Positions 7,804 through 16,304 of a stretch of 55,113 nucleotides of DNA are shown piece by piece. Within the stretch, counting starts at the first letter, position 1. Each line of letters opens with the position of its first letter. The notes beneath the pieces are model-generated. The model saw only the letters and a program-made list of their open reading frames with translations, had not been told where the DNA came from and searched no databases. This DNA comes from Rheinheimera sp. GTDB lineage: Bacteria > Pseudomonadota > Gammaproteobacteria > Enterobacterales > Alteromonadaceae. The DNA lies in NCBI GenBank assembly GCA_003482455.1, contig DMYW01000063.1, positions 1 to 55,113 on the forward strand, written 5' to 3'. The position numbers were made by a program, and so were the translations under genes.

Positions 7804-9894
7804 ATGCGTTTGTCCCGATTAGCGCTTTGCGCCATGCTAGCGAGCAGCCTGTCTGCTCATGCTGCAGAACAAATCAAATACAACATCTTTGTCGATAACG
7901 GTGTCAAAGCCGGCGAACAAGTGGTCGATATTGCCGACAACGGCGAGATCAAAGTCCGCTACATCTTTAAAGACAATGGCCGCGGCCCAGAGCTGAATGA
8001 AACACTCAAACTCAACGCCGATGGCACGCTGGCCACATATGAAGGCAAAGGCAGCACGACATTTGGTTCGGCGATCAACGAAACGTTCAGCCGCCAAGGC
8101 GACACAGTCCAGTGGAGCACAGGCAGTAAAATCGAGTCCGCAAAAGTGCAAGGTCCGGCGCTGTATATGCCAGTGGACGGCTCGCCTGAGCTAAGCTCGG
8201 TGGCCATTGGCGCTATCGCCAAAAACGGCGGTACGTCAATTCCGCTGCTGCCAAGCGGCACCTTAACACAACAAGAAGTAACTACCTTATTGGTCGACAA
8301 AGACGGCGAAAAACAACAAGTGCGCTTATTGGTGCAAACAGGTATTGGATTAGAGCCCAGTTTTGTGTGGGCTACGCAAGGCAAAAATCCACGCTTGTTT
8401 GCGGCGATCGCCCCTGGGTATGCCACCTTGATTGAAGATGGCTGGCAAAAGAATGCTCAAGCGATGCAAGCATTACAACAAAAAGCCGAAACGGATCTGC
8501 TGGCCAAACTGGCGGCGCAGCCCAAACAACTCAAAGGCTTGACTGTGGTTCGCAACACCCGTGTTTTTGACAGCGTTACGCTCAAATTAAGCGCGCCATC
8601 CGATATTTACCTGCTACGTGGCAAAATCACTGCCATTGTGCCGACCGGTAGTTTAAACGCGCCGGTGGAACACGACATCGACGCAGCGGGTCGCATCGCG
8701 CTACCCGGTTTGTTTGATATGCATGGCCACATCGGGCGCTGGGAGGGCCCTTTGCACCTCGCCGCTGGCGTGACCAGCTTGCGCGATATGGGCAACGACA
8801 ATGCGACTATGCAACAAATGATCGATGAATCCGCCGCCAACCAACTGCTGATCCCAACGGTATTTCCGACAGGTTTCCTCGAAGGGGAAAGCGCTTATTC
8901 AGCGCGTAACGGCTTTGTCGTCAAAGATTTAAAAGGTGCCAAACAAGCCATCGATTGGTACGCCGCGCATGGCTATCACCAGCTGAAAATCTATAACTCA
9001 TTCCCGAAAGAAGTGCTGAAAGACACAGTGGCATATGCCCACAGTCGCGGCATGCGCGTCAGTGGCCACGTACCGGCGTTTTTGAAAGCGGACGACGTGA
9101 TTGCTGCCGGATTTGACGAAATTCAACACATCAACCAAATGCTGCTGAACTTCTTAGTCACCCCAGAAACTGACACTCGGACGTTGGAGCGTTTTTATCT
9201 GCCGGCGAAAAAAGTCGCTGAGTTAGACCTGCAGTCCAAACCGGTGCAAGACTACATCAAGTCATTGAAAAAACATGGTTTATCGGTGGACCCAACGCTG
9301 GCGACCTTTGATTTCTTGAAAAAAGTGGACGGCACAGTCGGTGATCCGTGGACGGCGATTGTTAGCCACTTACCACCGGATATTCAGCGCGGCATGGCAC
9401 GCGCCGAACTGGATATTCCAGACGCTCAAACCGCTGCTGTGTATAAAAAGTCCTATGAAAAAATGGTGCAGTTTGTTGGCATGATGTACAAAGCAGGCAT
9501 TCCGGTGGTAGCAGGTACGGACGAATTGGCCGGTTTTACGCTGCAAGGCGAATTAGAACTGCTGGTCAAAGCTGGGCTTACGCCGGCACAAGCGCTGCAA
9601 GTGGCGACACTCAACGGCGCAAAATACAGCAATGCTGCACAAACCAAAGGCCAGCTGACCGTCGGGCGTGACGCCGACATCCTGTTGGTGGATGGCGACC
9701 CGACGAAAAACATCGCCGATATTCGCAACTTGGCTTTGGTGATCACCCAAAACAAAGCGATAGTGCCAGCGGAACTATACAAAGCGATGGGCATTCAACC
9801 TTTTGTCACCCAAGTACCGGTTATTCGCGATGTTGCAGCGCCAGCGGGTCAAGCCGGTGGCAGCATCAAACACGGCCATCGCCATCTGCACTAA
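7804..9894 (+). CDS. Exported amidohydrolase with extra N-terminal domain
   Basis: A 696-residue protein with a Sec signal peptide (first about 20 residues, ending SAHAAEQ). Residues from about 255 onward form an amidohydrolase-superfamily metal-dependent hydrolase: the HxH metal motif in LPGLFDMHGHIG near residue 307, the LRDMGN strand, later His residues (SGHVPAF, DEIQHINQ), and the final metal Asp in AGTDELAGF near 571, ending in the composite strand GRDADILLVDGDP. Relatives include imidazolonepropionase-like and dipeptidase-like enzymes; the substrate cannot be read from sequence. Before it lies about 220 residues of mostly beta-strand character, unlike a typical amidohydrolase N terminus. 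AGGA precedes the ATG by seven bases. It is monocistronic, with a terminator directly after it. Confidence 0.9.
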   Translation: MRLSRLALCAMLASSLSAHAAEQIKYNIFVDNGVKAGEQVVDIADNGEIKVRYIFKDNGRGPELNETLKLNADGTLATYEGKGSTTFGSAINETFSRQGDTVQWSTGSKIESAKVQGPALYMPVDGSPELSSVAIGAIAKNGGTSIPLLPSGTLTQQEVTTLLVDKDGEKQQVRLLVQTGIGLEPSFVWATQGKNPRLFAAIAPGYATLIEDGWQKNAQAMQALQQKAETDLLAKLAAQPKQLKGLTVVRNTRVFDSVTLKLSAPSDIYLLRGKITAIVPTGSLNAPVEHDIDAAGRIALPGLFDMHGHIGRWEGPLHLAAGVTSLRDMGNDNATMQQMIDESAANQLLIPTVFPTGFLEGESAYSARNGFVVKDLKGAKQAIDWYAAHGYHQLKIYNSFPKEVLKDTVAYAHSRGMRVSGHVPAFLKADDVIAAGFDEIQHINQMLLNFLVTPETDTRTLERFYLPAKKVAELDLQSKPVQDYIKSLKKHGLSVDPTLATFDFLKKVDGTVGDPWTAIVSHLPPDIQRGMARAELDIPDAQTAAVYKKSYEKMVQFVGMMYKAGIPVVAGTDELAGFTLQGELELLVKAGLTPAQALQVATLNGAKYSNAAQTKGQLTVGRDADILLVDGDPTKNIADIRNLALVITQNKAIVPAELYKAMGIQPFVTQVPVIRDVAAPAGQAGGSIKHGHRHLH

Positions 9895-9948
9895 AGGTGC
9901 TGGGAATGCTGGCAATTGCCGGCATACCCTAAGCTGAATTGCACGCAT

Positions 9949-9985
9949 AAAAAAACCAGACCCTCAGGTCTGGTTTTTCTTTTTA
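9949..9985. terminator. Bidirectional intrinsic terminator
   Basis: AAAAACCAGACC and GGTCTGGTTTTT form a 12-bp stem with a CTCA loop, A-rich on the left and T-rich on the right. It separates the convergent amidohydrolase and fkpA genes. Confidence 0.9.
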
Positions 9986-10024
9986 TTCCAACGCCTTAAT
10001 GAGTTTTCATCGGCGTCGGAACTG

Positions 10025-10786
10025 CTACTTTTTTTCGTCAGCGGCAGGAGCGGCGTCAGGGCCTACGATGCCCAACAATTCAACTTCAAATACCAGCACG
10101 CTGTTCGCTGGGATTGGGCCTACGTCACGTTCGCCGTAGGCTAAGTCTGAAGGAACAGTGAATTTGAACTTAGAACCAACTGGCATTAATTGCACGCCTT
10201 CAGTCCAGCCTTTGATCACTTGGTTCAGTGGGAATTCTACTGGCTCGCCGCCGTTTTTCTCGGTAGAGTCAAACTCAGTACCGTCGATGAAAGTACCTTT
10301 GTACTTCACGCGAACTTTGTCTTCAGCTTTTGGCTTAGGACCTGTGCCTTCAGTGATCACTTCGTATTGCAGGCCTGATTCAGTTTTCTTCACGCCGGCT
10401 TTTTTCTCGTTTTCAGCTAAATAAGCAATACCTTTGCCTTTGGCTTCTTCAGCTTTTTTGGCTTGTGCTTCTACTTGTTTCGCGCGGTAAGTTTCATCCA
10501 GCTTTTTCAGGATTTCTTGAACTTCTTCGTCTTTTAATGCGGCTTTGTCAGCTGATGCATCTTGAACACCACGCAGGATCAGAGCTGTGTCTAAAGCGAT
10601 GTCTAATTTTTTGTTTTCTTCAACCGCATTTTTGATGTACTTGCCAGCTGATACACCCAGCGCATACGATTGTTTAGCAGCATCTGTGTCCAGTTTTGGT
10701 GCAGCTGGTTCAGCCGCTTCTTTGTTACAGGCAGACAGGGTTAACAGGGCTGCCGCTACCAGCGACAGCTTGGTCGATAAGCGCAT
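10025..10786 (-). CDS. fkpA: FKBP-type peptidyl-prolyl isomerase, FkpA/Mip family, predicted lipoprotein
   Basis: A 253-residue envelope foldase. Residues 1-20 are a lipoprotein signal ending LLTLSAC (Cys20 lipidated, Asn at +2, so outer membrane). An alpha-helical dimerisation domain follows (Lys/Glu/Ala-rich, about 30-135) as in FkpA and Mip. The C-terminal FKBP domain contains VRVKYKGTFIDGTEFDST, VIKGWTEGVQLMPVGSK and IPANSVLVFEVELLGI. Family members catalyse proline isomerisation and chaperone outer-membrane and periplasmic proteins. The E. coli protein is soluble and periplasmic, so the lipobox is a difference. I chose the ATG at 10786 because it starts the signal peptide; an upstream start would add eleven residues. 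It is divergent from the WD40 lipoprotein gene, with about 100 bp shared upstream DNA. Confidence 0.93.
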   Translation of the reverse strand: MRLSTKLSLVAAALLTLSACNKEAAEPAAPKLDTDAAKQSYALGVSAGKYIKNAVEENKKLDIALDTALILRGVQDASADKAALKDEEVQEILKKLDETYRAKQVEAQAKKAEEAKGKGIAYLAENEKKAGVKKTESGLQYEVITEGTGPKPKAEDKVRVKYKGTFIDGTEFDSTEKNGGEPVEFPLNQVIKGWTEGVQLMPVGSKFKFTVPSDLAYGERDVGPIPANSVLVFEVELLGIVGPDAAPAADEKK

Positions 10787-10884
10787 TTGATTCTCCGATA
10801 AGTGCAGACATGGCTGCAAAAGTATGTTGTTATAGCTATAAAGGACTAACCTTTAACCGGGGTTTATACTACAGATTTGTGCAG

Positions 10885-11886
10885 ATGACGTTAACACATC
10901 CAGTGAAATATCTGTGTATTTTTCTGTGCATTTGGCTTGTTAGCTGCACAGAAGTTCAAAAAAAGCCAGAAATTAGCCAGTCAGTTACCGCTGAAGGGAC
11001 TGTAACGGCTGCGCTTAGTGACACCTCTGCTCTAGCTGCATTTTCGAGTACCACCTCGGGCATCGTGGTGCAAGACGTGACGAAAGGCGCGCCGTTGTTC
11101 CGCTTATCCCACCAAGATCCAGTAACCAATTTGGTTACACTGTTGAATTTCTCCAGCGATGGGCAATTTTTGGTCAGTGCGGACTTGCGGCATGTAGGCC
11201 TGTGGCAACTAAGCGACGGCAAGAATCTCGGTTTTTGGTCAATGCAAGAAGGCATCACAGTGCGCGATATCGCAGTATCGGCACAAGGCAAGCACATCGT
11301 CATTGCGCAAAATGATGGCAAAATTCAACACATCACACTAAAAACTGGCCGCCGCCTAGAGTTTTTAGGTCATACCCGTGACGTCAATGCGGTCGATCAC
11401 AACGTCAATTCTGTGGCGATTTCACCAAACGGTCGTTACGTGCTGTCGGGTGGTAATGACTACAAGAGCTATTTGTGGGACAGCGAAACGGGCCAAGTGT
11501 TGCATAGTTTCACGCACCCCTCACGCGTGATCAAAGTCGCTTTGGATAACCAAGGGCGTTTTTTGTTTTCCGCCGACAGTCGCAAACAAGCTGAGATCTA
11601 TGATGTGCGTACCGGCAACAAAATCTCCCAGTTACAGATCGAGCGCAGCATGTCGTTTAGTGCCGCCCGTTTTAGCGACGATGGCAAATGGTTAATCACC
11701 GGCTCCCCCGCACAACAAGTGGTGATTTGGGATGTTGCCACCGGCAAACGTGTCCACGAATGGTTAGTGACCCCGAATCCAAATAGCCGCCCCGCCAATG
11801 CTTTGGTGTATGATGTGGCTTTTAGCACCCAAGGCCAACCTGTGACGGTGAGTTCTGTGGGTCTAGTGGAACTGTGGAAACCCTGA
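10885..11886 (+). CDS. WD40 beta-propeller lipoprotein
   Basis: A 333-residue predicted lipoprotein. The signal peptide ends LVSC, making Cys21 the anchor. The rest consists of repeated WD40 blades, recognisable by endings such as HVGLWQLSDG, SYLWDSETGQ, AEIYDVRTGN, VVIWDVATGK and LVELWKP, probably a six- or seven-bladed propeller. Bacterial WD40 proteins are usually protein-binding scaffolds; no enzyme activity is expected. The ATG at 10885 was chosen because the reading frame upstream carries no signal-like sequence and overlaps fkpA. Its stop is one base before the slyX start, so the two are almost certainly co-transcribed. It replaces nothing in E. coli, where slyX and fkpA are direct neighbours, so it looks like a lineage-specific insertion. 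Confidence 0.85.
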   Translation: MTLTHPVKYLCIFLCIWLVSCTEVQKKPEISQSVTAEGTVTAALSDTSALAAFSSTTSGIVVQDVTKGAPLFRLSHQDPVTNLVTLLNFSSDGQFLVSADLRHVGLWQLSDGKNLGFWSMQEGITVRDIAVSAQGKHIVIAQNDGKIQHITLKTGRRLEFLGHTRDVNAVDHNVNSVAISPNGRYVLSGGNDYKSYLWDSETGQVLHSFTHPSRVIKVALDNQGRFLFSADSRKQAEIYDVRTGNKISQLQIERSMSFSAARFSDDGKWLITGSPAQQVVIWDVATGKRVHEWLVTPNPNSRPANALVYDVAFSTQGQPVTVSSVGLVELWKP

Positions 11887-11887
11887 C

Positions 11888-12115
11888 ATGTCGAAAGACC
11901 AAGCACTTGATTTAGCGGATCAGTTGGTGGAATTGGAAAGCCGAATCGCTTTCCAAGATGACACCATAGCAGCGTTAAATGCGGAAATTCTCGAGCATCA
12001 AAAACGTATCGAACGCCTACAACGGCAAGTGTTGATGCTGGCCGAAAAGCTCACCCAAAACCATGACAGCGGCATTTTACGCACGGATGAAGAGCCGCCA
12101 CCGCCGCACTATTGA
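11888..12115 (+). CDS. slyX: SlyX family protein
   Basis: A 75-residue SlyX protein. It is a coiled coil over most of its length (ELESRIAFQDDTIAALNAEI onward, heptads through AEKLTQ) and ends in the family-typical proline run and aromatic residue, EEPPPPHY. The biochemical role is unknown; the name comes from its position beside slyD in E. coli. The ATG follows the WD40 stop by one base, so translation is likely coupled. The neighbourhood with fkpA, yheV and yheS is the conserved one. A terminator follows. Confidence 0.92.
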   Translation: MSKDQALDLADQLVELESRIAFQDDTIAALNAEILEHQKRIERLQRQVLMLAEKLTQNHDSGILRTDEEPPPPHY

Positions 12116-12140
12116 TGTACCTCAGTTTTTTCTAACTTAA

Positions 12141-12170
12141 TCAAGCGCCTATTTGGCGCTTGATGGTTTT
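12141..12170 (+). terminator. Intrinsic terminator after slyX
   Basis: TCAAGCGCC and GGCGCTTGA pair around a TATTT loop and are followed by TGGTTTT. Confidence 0.75.
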
Positions 12171-12215
12171 ATGGTCTAGCCTCAAAAAACATCAGTAAGA
12201 ACACGAGGATAGATT

Positions 12216-13418
12216 ATGCCCTACCAAAAAGGCTGGATAATTCGACGTGCGTCATTACCGCTGCTGTTATTAGCGGTTGCACCTTTAACAGCACAAGCAG
12301 AAATTAAACTTAATGGTTTTGCATCCATTCGTGGTGTACAAGCCAACTCAGACGGGGGTTTAGAACCGTTTCCGGGGTACACAGAAGGTGAATTTGATTT
12401 TAAATCCGAGTCATTGTTTGCCATTCAAGCCCAAGCCGACTTAGCAGAAAATTTAACAGCGACCGTGCAGCTGTACGCCGATGGTCAAAAAGATTTTGAT
12501 TTAGAAGCGCGGTGGGCTTATTTGAGTTATCAAATTAACGACCAACATCGCCTGTCTGCAGGCCGCTTTGCCAACCCAATTTTCCACCAATCCGAATACG
12601 AAAAAGTCGGTTACGCGCACAATTTCGCCCGGCTGCCGAAAGCCGTCTACATCGGCTTTGACTTCTCGACAGTGGAAGGCATGGCGCTGGATAGTCAATA
12701 CAACTTCGGCGATTACAACCTGCAAACCAAATTGCTTTACGGCGCATGGGACGGCGAGACTTTTAGTGCCGTGACCAATTCGTGGGTGAATTTTGGTTTA
12801 AAAGACATCATGGCGTTGAACGTTTCGCTGAACAAAGACTGGTGGACCTTATTCGGCGGTGCTTTTACTGCCGAAATCGATGGCGCCACCATTGATTCTG
12901 GCACTGTGTTTCCGCTGGCGGCAAACGGTATCAATCTAGCGCTCGCTAATGGTGCCACCGCAGCCCAAGTCAATGATTTAAAAAGCCGAATCGGCTGGGA
13001 TCAAAAAGACGGCATCTATTGGTTTAGCGGCTTTGCCGTTGATTACAACAATTGGCTGGTCGATTACGAATATGCCTACTGGGAAACCAAAGAGTCGTCA
13101 GATGCACCCAATACCTCTTGGTATGCTGCGGTTGGTTACCGCTTCGGTAATTATGTGGTGACGGTACACCATGAAGATTATGCCCAAGACACAGATTTTG
13201 GTTATCTCGATGGTGTGACGCATCCAGTATTGCTAGCCACTGGTAAAGGTATCCAAACCGCATTCGCGTCCCGTGAATTTGACGCCAACGGCATTACACT
13301 GCGCTACGACTTCCATCCGAGTGCGGCCCTCAAAATTGATTATTTAACCGGTTCAGATACCCGCGCGGCGGTGGGCGACTATCAAATGATGTCCATCGGT
13401 GTCGATTTGGTGTTTTAA
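12216..13418 (+). CDS. Outer-membrane porin-like beta-barrel
   Basis: A 400-residue protein with a Sec signal peptide cleaved after AQA at about residue 28. The mature part alternates hydrophobic and polar residues in short strands (KLNGFASIRG, TATVQLYADG, LRYDFHPSAALKIDY) and ends in Phe (GVDLVF), the usual signal for the Bam machinery. It belongs with the general trimeric-porin or phosphate-selective porin-like group; substrate selectivity cannot be read. The start is the ATG at 12216 with GAGGA about seven bases upstream. The next gene follows after 12 bases and encodes a small phosphate-binding-like protein, which hints at anion or phosphate traffic. Confidence 0.82.
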   Translation: MPYQKGWIIRRASLPLLLLAVAPLTAQAEIKLNGFASIRGVQANSDGGLEPFPGYTEGEFDFKSESLFAIQAQADLAENLTATVQLYADGQKDFDLEARWAYLSYQINDQHRLSAGRFANPIFHQSEYEKVGYAHNFARLPKAVYIGFDFSTVEGMALDSQYNFGDYNLQTKLLYGAWDGETFSAVTNSWVNFGLKDIMALNVSLNKDWWTLFGGAFTAEIDGATIDSGTVFPLAANGINLALANGATAAQVNDLKSRIGWDQKDGIYWFSGFAVDYNNWLVDYEYAYWETKESSDAPNTSWYAAVGYRFGNYVVTVHHEDYAQDTDFGYLDGVTHPVLLATGKGIQTAFASREFDANGITLRYDFHPSAALKIDYLTGSDTRAAVGDYQMMSIGVDLVF

Positions 13419-13430
13419 GGAGCAACCACA

Positions 13431-13838
13431 ATGAAAAAACTGTTACTTATCGCAGGTTTAGTGCTGAGTCCACTGGTTCAAGCCGAAGTCGCTGTGATTG
13501 TTCACCCCTCCAATGCAGCAACGTTAGACGCCGATGCTGTGAGCAAGCTGTATTTAGGCCGGGAAAAATCCTTTCCTGATGGCTCAGCAGCCGTGCCTTT
13601 AGCACTTGCGGATGGCGCGCCAGCGGCTGCGGAGTTTAACGACAAAGTGCTGAAAAAATCTGCCAGCCAGCTCAAAGCCTATTGGTCCAAGTTGCTGTTT
13701 ACTGGCAAAGGCACTCCACCCAAAGAAATCGCTACCGATGCCGAAATGGTGAAGCTTATTTCCAGCAACCCGAACATGATTGGGTTTGTGGATGCCAAAT
13801 CGGTCGATAGCAGCGTCAAAGTGCTGTTAAAGCTGTAA
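13431..13838 (+). CDS. Small periplasmic PstS-like (PBP-fold) protein
   Basis: A 135-residue exported protein with a cleavable signal peptide (after VQA, residue 18). The mature part matches the half-size phosphate ABC transporter substrate-binding-like proteins: VIVHPSNAATLDADAVSKLYLGR, the LKAYWSKLLFTGKG segment, and the SSNPNMIGFVDAKSV ending. These resemble one lobe of PstS, which normally has about 300 residues or more. No permease or ATPase is nearby, so it is not an ordinary transporter component. It is co-transcribed with the porin and followed by a terminator. It may bind an anion and deliver it to, or from, the porin; that is inference. Confidence 0.8.
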   Translation: MKKLLLIAGLVLSPLVQAEVAVIVHPSNAATLDADAVSKLYLGREKSFPDGSAAVPLALADGAPAAAEFNDKVLKKSASQLKAYWSKLLFTGKGTPPKEIATDAEMVKLISSNPNMIGFVDAKSVDSSVKVLLKL

Positions 13839-13859
13839 CAGGCAACGCTGTTGAAATGC

Positions 13860-13884
13860 AAAAACCCGCTACGGCGGGTTTTTT
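13860..13884. terminator. Intrinsic terminator
   Basis: AAAACCCGC and GCGGGTTTT pair around TACG, with T's following on the plus strand and A's preceding. It can serve the porin operon and the convergent yheV gene. Confidence 0.85.
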
Positions 13885-13945
13885 ATTGCAGGGTTAGCTG
13901 GTTCGGCCGCGCAGGCTAAAGCGTGTGGCGACAATAACCGCGCTG

Positions 13946-14155
13946 TTATTCCGGCTTAAATACGCCGATCACGGTTTCATGCTCACGCGCGGCTTTTTCA
14001 ATTTGCGTTTCCGGCTGGCTCATTTGATGACCGCATTGAATGCATTCAACTTTCTCAACGTTGTTTTCCATGTACAGCATCAAGGTATCCATACTTTTGC
14101 ACGACGGACAGGTGGCGCCTGCGATAAAACGTTTTTTGCTGCGGGTACTGTTCAT
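13946..14155 (-). CDS. yheV: YheV family zinc-ribbon protein
   Basis: A 69-residue protein with two CxxC pairs (CPSC and CIQC) forming a zinc ribbon, preceded by the basic KKRFIAGA start typical of YheV. Function is unknown; family members lie beside kefB or yheS in enterobacteria. An AGGAG sits about nine bases before the ATG at 14155. It is divergent from yheS, with 95 bp between the two starts, in keeping with the conserved yheV-yheS neighbourhood. Confidence 0.88.
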   Translation of the reverse strand: MNSTRSKKRFIAGATCPSCKSMDTLMLYMENNVEKVECIQCGHQMSQPETQIEKAAREHETVIGVFKPE

Positions 14156-14250
14156 ACGATTTAACTCCTCGCTAAGGCGTGTTTTACTTGGTTTGCGCCG
14201 ACTTTCCGATTACAGTAGCAGCCCAATTTTGGTTGTCGAAAAGCTGCGTT

Positions 14251-16164
14251 ATGATCCAACTTCAATCCATCGAACTGCGCCGTGGCGCCTTATTGTTATT
14301 CCAACAAGCCGATCTTACCGTATTTCCGGGGCAAAAGGTCGGCATTGTCGGTGCCAATGGCTGCGGTAAGTCATCCTTGTTTGCCATGTTGCAAGGCAAG
14401 CTGGCGCCCGATGCCGGTAACGTCAGCATCCCATCCAGTTGGACTATCGCCACCGTGGCGCAAGAAACGCCAGCCGTAGAACTCAGCGCGATGGATTATG
14501 TGCTGCAAGGCGATGAGCAGCTGTATCCGCTGTTGTTAAAAGTGCGCGAATCGCACGTCGACACCGACTTAGTCGCGGTGCACCATCAAATTGAAGCGCT
14601 GGATGGTTATCGCGCCGAAGCCAAAGCAGGTACGCTGCTGGACGGTCTTGGGTTCACTGGCGACATGCAACAACGCATGGTGAAAGACTTCTCCGGTGGT
14701 TGGCGGATGCGCTTGAACTTAGCGCGCGCCTTGATGAAACGCGCGGAATTATTGCTACTCGACGAGCCGACCAACCACTTAGATTTAGATGCGGTGCTGT
14801 GGCTGGAGAAATACCTCGCCAACTATGCAGGCACCTTGTTGCTGATTTCGCACGACCGCGATTTCCTCGACGCCATTTGCGACAACACAGTGCATATCGA
14901 ACGCGAAAAACTGACCCTGTATCGCGGCAACTACAGCCAGTTTGAGCGCCAACGCGCCGAACAAATGGTGCAACAACAAGCCATGTTTGAAAAACAACAA
15001 CGGCAAGTGGCGCATTTGCAGTCCTTTATCGACCGGTTCCGCGCCAAAGCCACCAAAGCCAAACAAGCGCAAAGCCGCATCAAAGCGCTGGAGCGCATGA
15101 CCATGCTGGCACCGGCGCATGTCGACTCGCCGTTTGAATTCGAATTTTTAGACCCACGCGCGCTGCCCAACCCGCTACTGAAAATGGAAAACGTGCGTGG
15201 CGGTTATGGTGACACCACCATTTTGCAGTCGATTAATTTCCAGCTGTTACCAGGGTCACGCATTGGCCTCCTTGGCCGTAACGGCGCCGGTAAATCGACG
15301 CTGATCAAGCTGCTGTCGGGTAGCCTCGCGCCGCAAGCTGGTGATTTATGGTTTGCCGCGGGCGTGGCGATTGGTTATTTCGCCCAGCACCAACTGGAAA
15401 CATTGCGCCCGCAAGACTCGCCGCTGCAGCACATGGTGCGTTTAGCACCTCAAGCTACTGAACAAAGCTTGCGCGACTTTTTGGGCGGTTTTGGCTTTCA
15501 TGGTGATAAAGCATTAAGCCCATGCGCGCCGTTTTCGGGTGGTGAAAAAGCCCGTTTGGTGCTGGCGCTGATTGTTTATCAACGGCCGAATTTGTTATTG
15601 CTGGACGAACCGACCAACCACTTAGACCTCGACATGCGCGAAGCCATCGTCATGGCGCTGCAAGGGTTTGAAGGCGCTATCGTAGTGGTGTCGCACGACC
15701 GGCACTTGCTGGCCAGCACCACCGACGAGTTTTATCTGGTGGCCAACGGCAAAGTGGCGCCGTTTGACGGCGATCTGGCGGATTATTATCAGTGGTTGCA
15801 AGCCGATGCGCGCGCCACGCAAAAAGCCCAAGAAAAAACCGAAGCCACCGCTACCCCAGTGGTGCAACAACGCAAAGATCAAAAACGCCTGGAAGCGGAC
15901 CTGCGCAATTTATTGCGGCCGTTAAAGCAAAAAATCGAAAAACTCGAGCAACAACAAGCCAAACTGACCAGCCGCGTGGCCGAGATTGAACAGGCGCTCG
16001 GTGATTCAGCCATTTACGATGCCAGTCGCAAGGCCGAGTTGACCAAGTTACTGGCCGAGCAAACCAGCCAGCAACAACAGCTGAATCAGGTCGAAGAAGA
16101 ATGGTTCGAACTGCAAGAGCAGTTGGAGCAGCAAACCAATGATTTTTGGGCGAAAAACGCGTAA
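14251..16164 (+). CDS. yheS: ABC-F family ATPase YheS
   Basis: A 637-residue ABC-F protein, the same length as E. coli YheS. It has two ATP-binding cassettes and no membrane segments. The first has Walker A GANGCGKSS (residues 34-42), signature FSGGWRMRLNLARAL and LLLDEPTNHLDLDA. The second has GRNGAGKST, FSGGEKARLVLAL and LLLDEPTNHLDLDM. An interdomain linker and a Gln/Glu-rich C-terminal coiled coil are present. ABC-F proteins act at the ribosomal E site on stalled or initiating complexes. The start is the ATG at 14251, matching the family N terminus IQLQSIELRRG; the upstream in-frame extension is unlikely. Confidence 0.95.
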   Translation: MIQLQSIELRRGALLLFQQADLTVFPGQKVGIVGANGCGKSSLFAMLQGKLAPDAGNVSIPSSWTIATVAQETPAVELSAMDYVLQGDEQLYPLLLKVRESHVDTDLVAVHHQIEALDGYRAEAKAGTLLDGLGFTGDMQQRMVKDFSGGWRMRLNLARALMKRAELLLLDEPTNHLDLDAVLWLEKYLANYAGTLLLISHDRDFLDAICDNTVHIEREKLTLYRGNYSQFERQRAEQMVQQQAMFEKQQRQVAHLQSFIDRFRAKATKAKQAQSRIKALERMTMLAPAHVDSPFEFEFLDPRALPNPLLKMENVRGGYGDTTILQSINFQLLPGSRIGLLGRNGAGKSTLIKLLSGSLAPQAGDLWFAAGVAIGYFAQHQLETLRPQDSPLQHMVRLAPQATEQSLRDFLGGFGFHGDKALSPCAPFSGGEKARLVLALIVYQRPNLLLLDEPTNHLDLDMREAIVMALQGFEGAIVVVSHDRHLLASTTDEFYLVANGKVAPFDGDLADYYQWLQADARATQKAQEKTEATATPVVQQRKDQKRLEADLRNLLRPLKQKIEKLEQQQAKLTSRVAEIEQALGDSAIYDASRKAELTKLLAEQTSQQQQLNQVEEEWFELQEQLEQQTNDFWAKNA

Positions 16165-16260
16165 GTAAATCGTGACGGCTTCACGGCGTGGCACGCCCGT
16201 CTTCGCCGTGTGGCTCGAGGCTGTGGCACAGGGTGAGGATAGTTGCACCGCAGTTTGAAA

Positions 16261-16288
16261 CGGTCAAAGTAAAGCGGTCAAAGTAAAG
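16261..16288. repeat. Two and a half 14-bp direct repeats
   Basis: The unit CGGTCAAAGTAAAG occurs twice in tandem, followed by a partial third copy (CGGTAAAA), just before the TIGR02444-like gene. It may be a slippage product or a binding-site array. Confidence 0.8.
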
Positions 16289-16304
16289 CGGTAAAAACAA
16301 AGCA

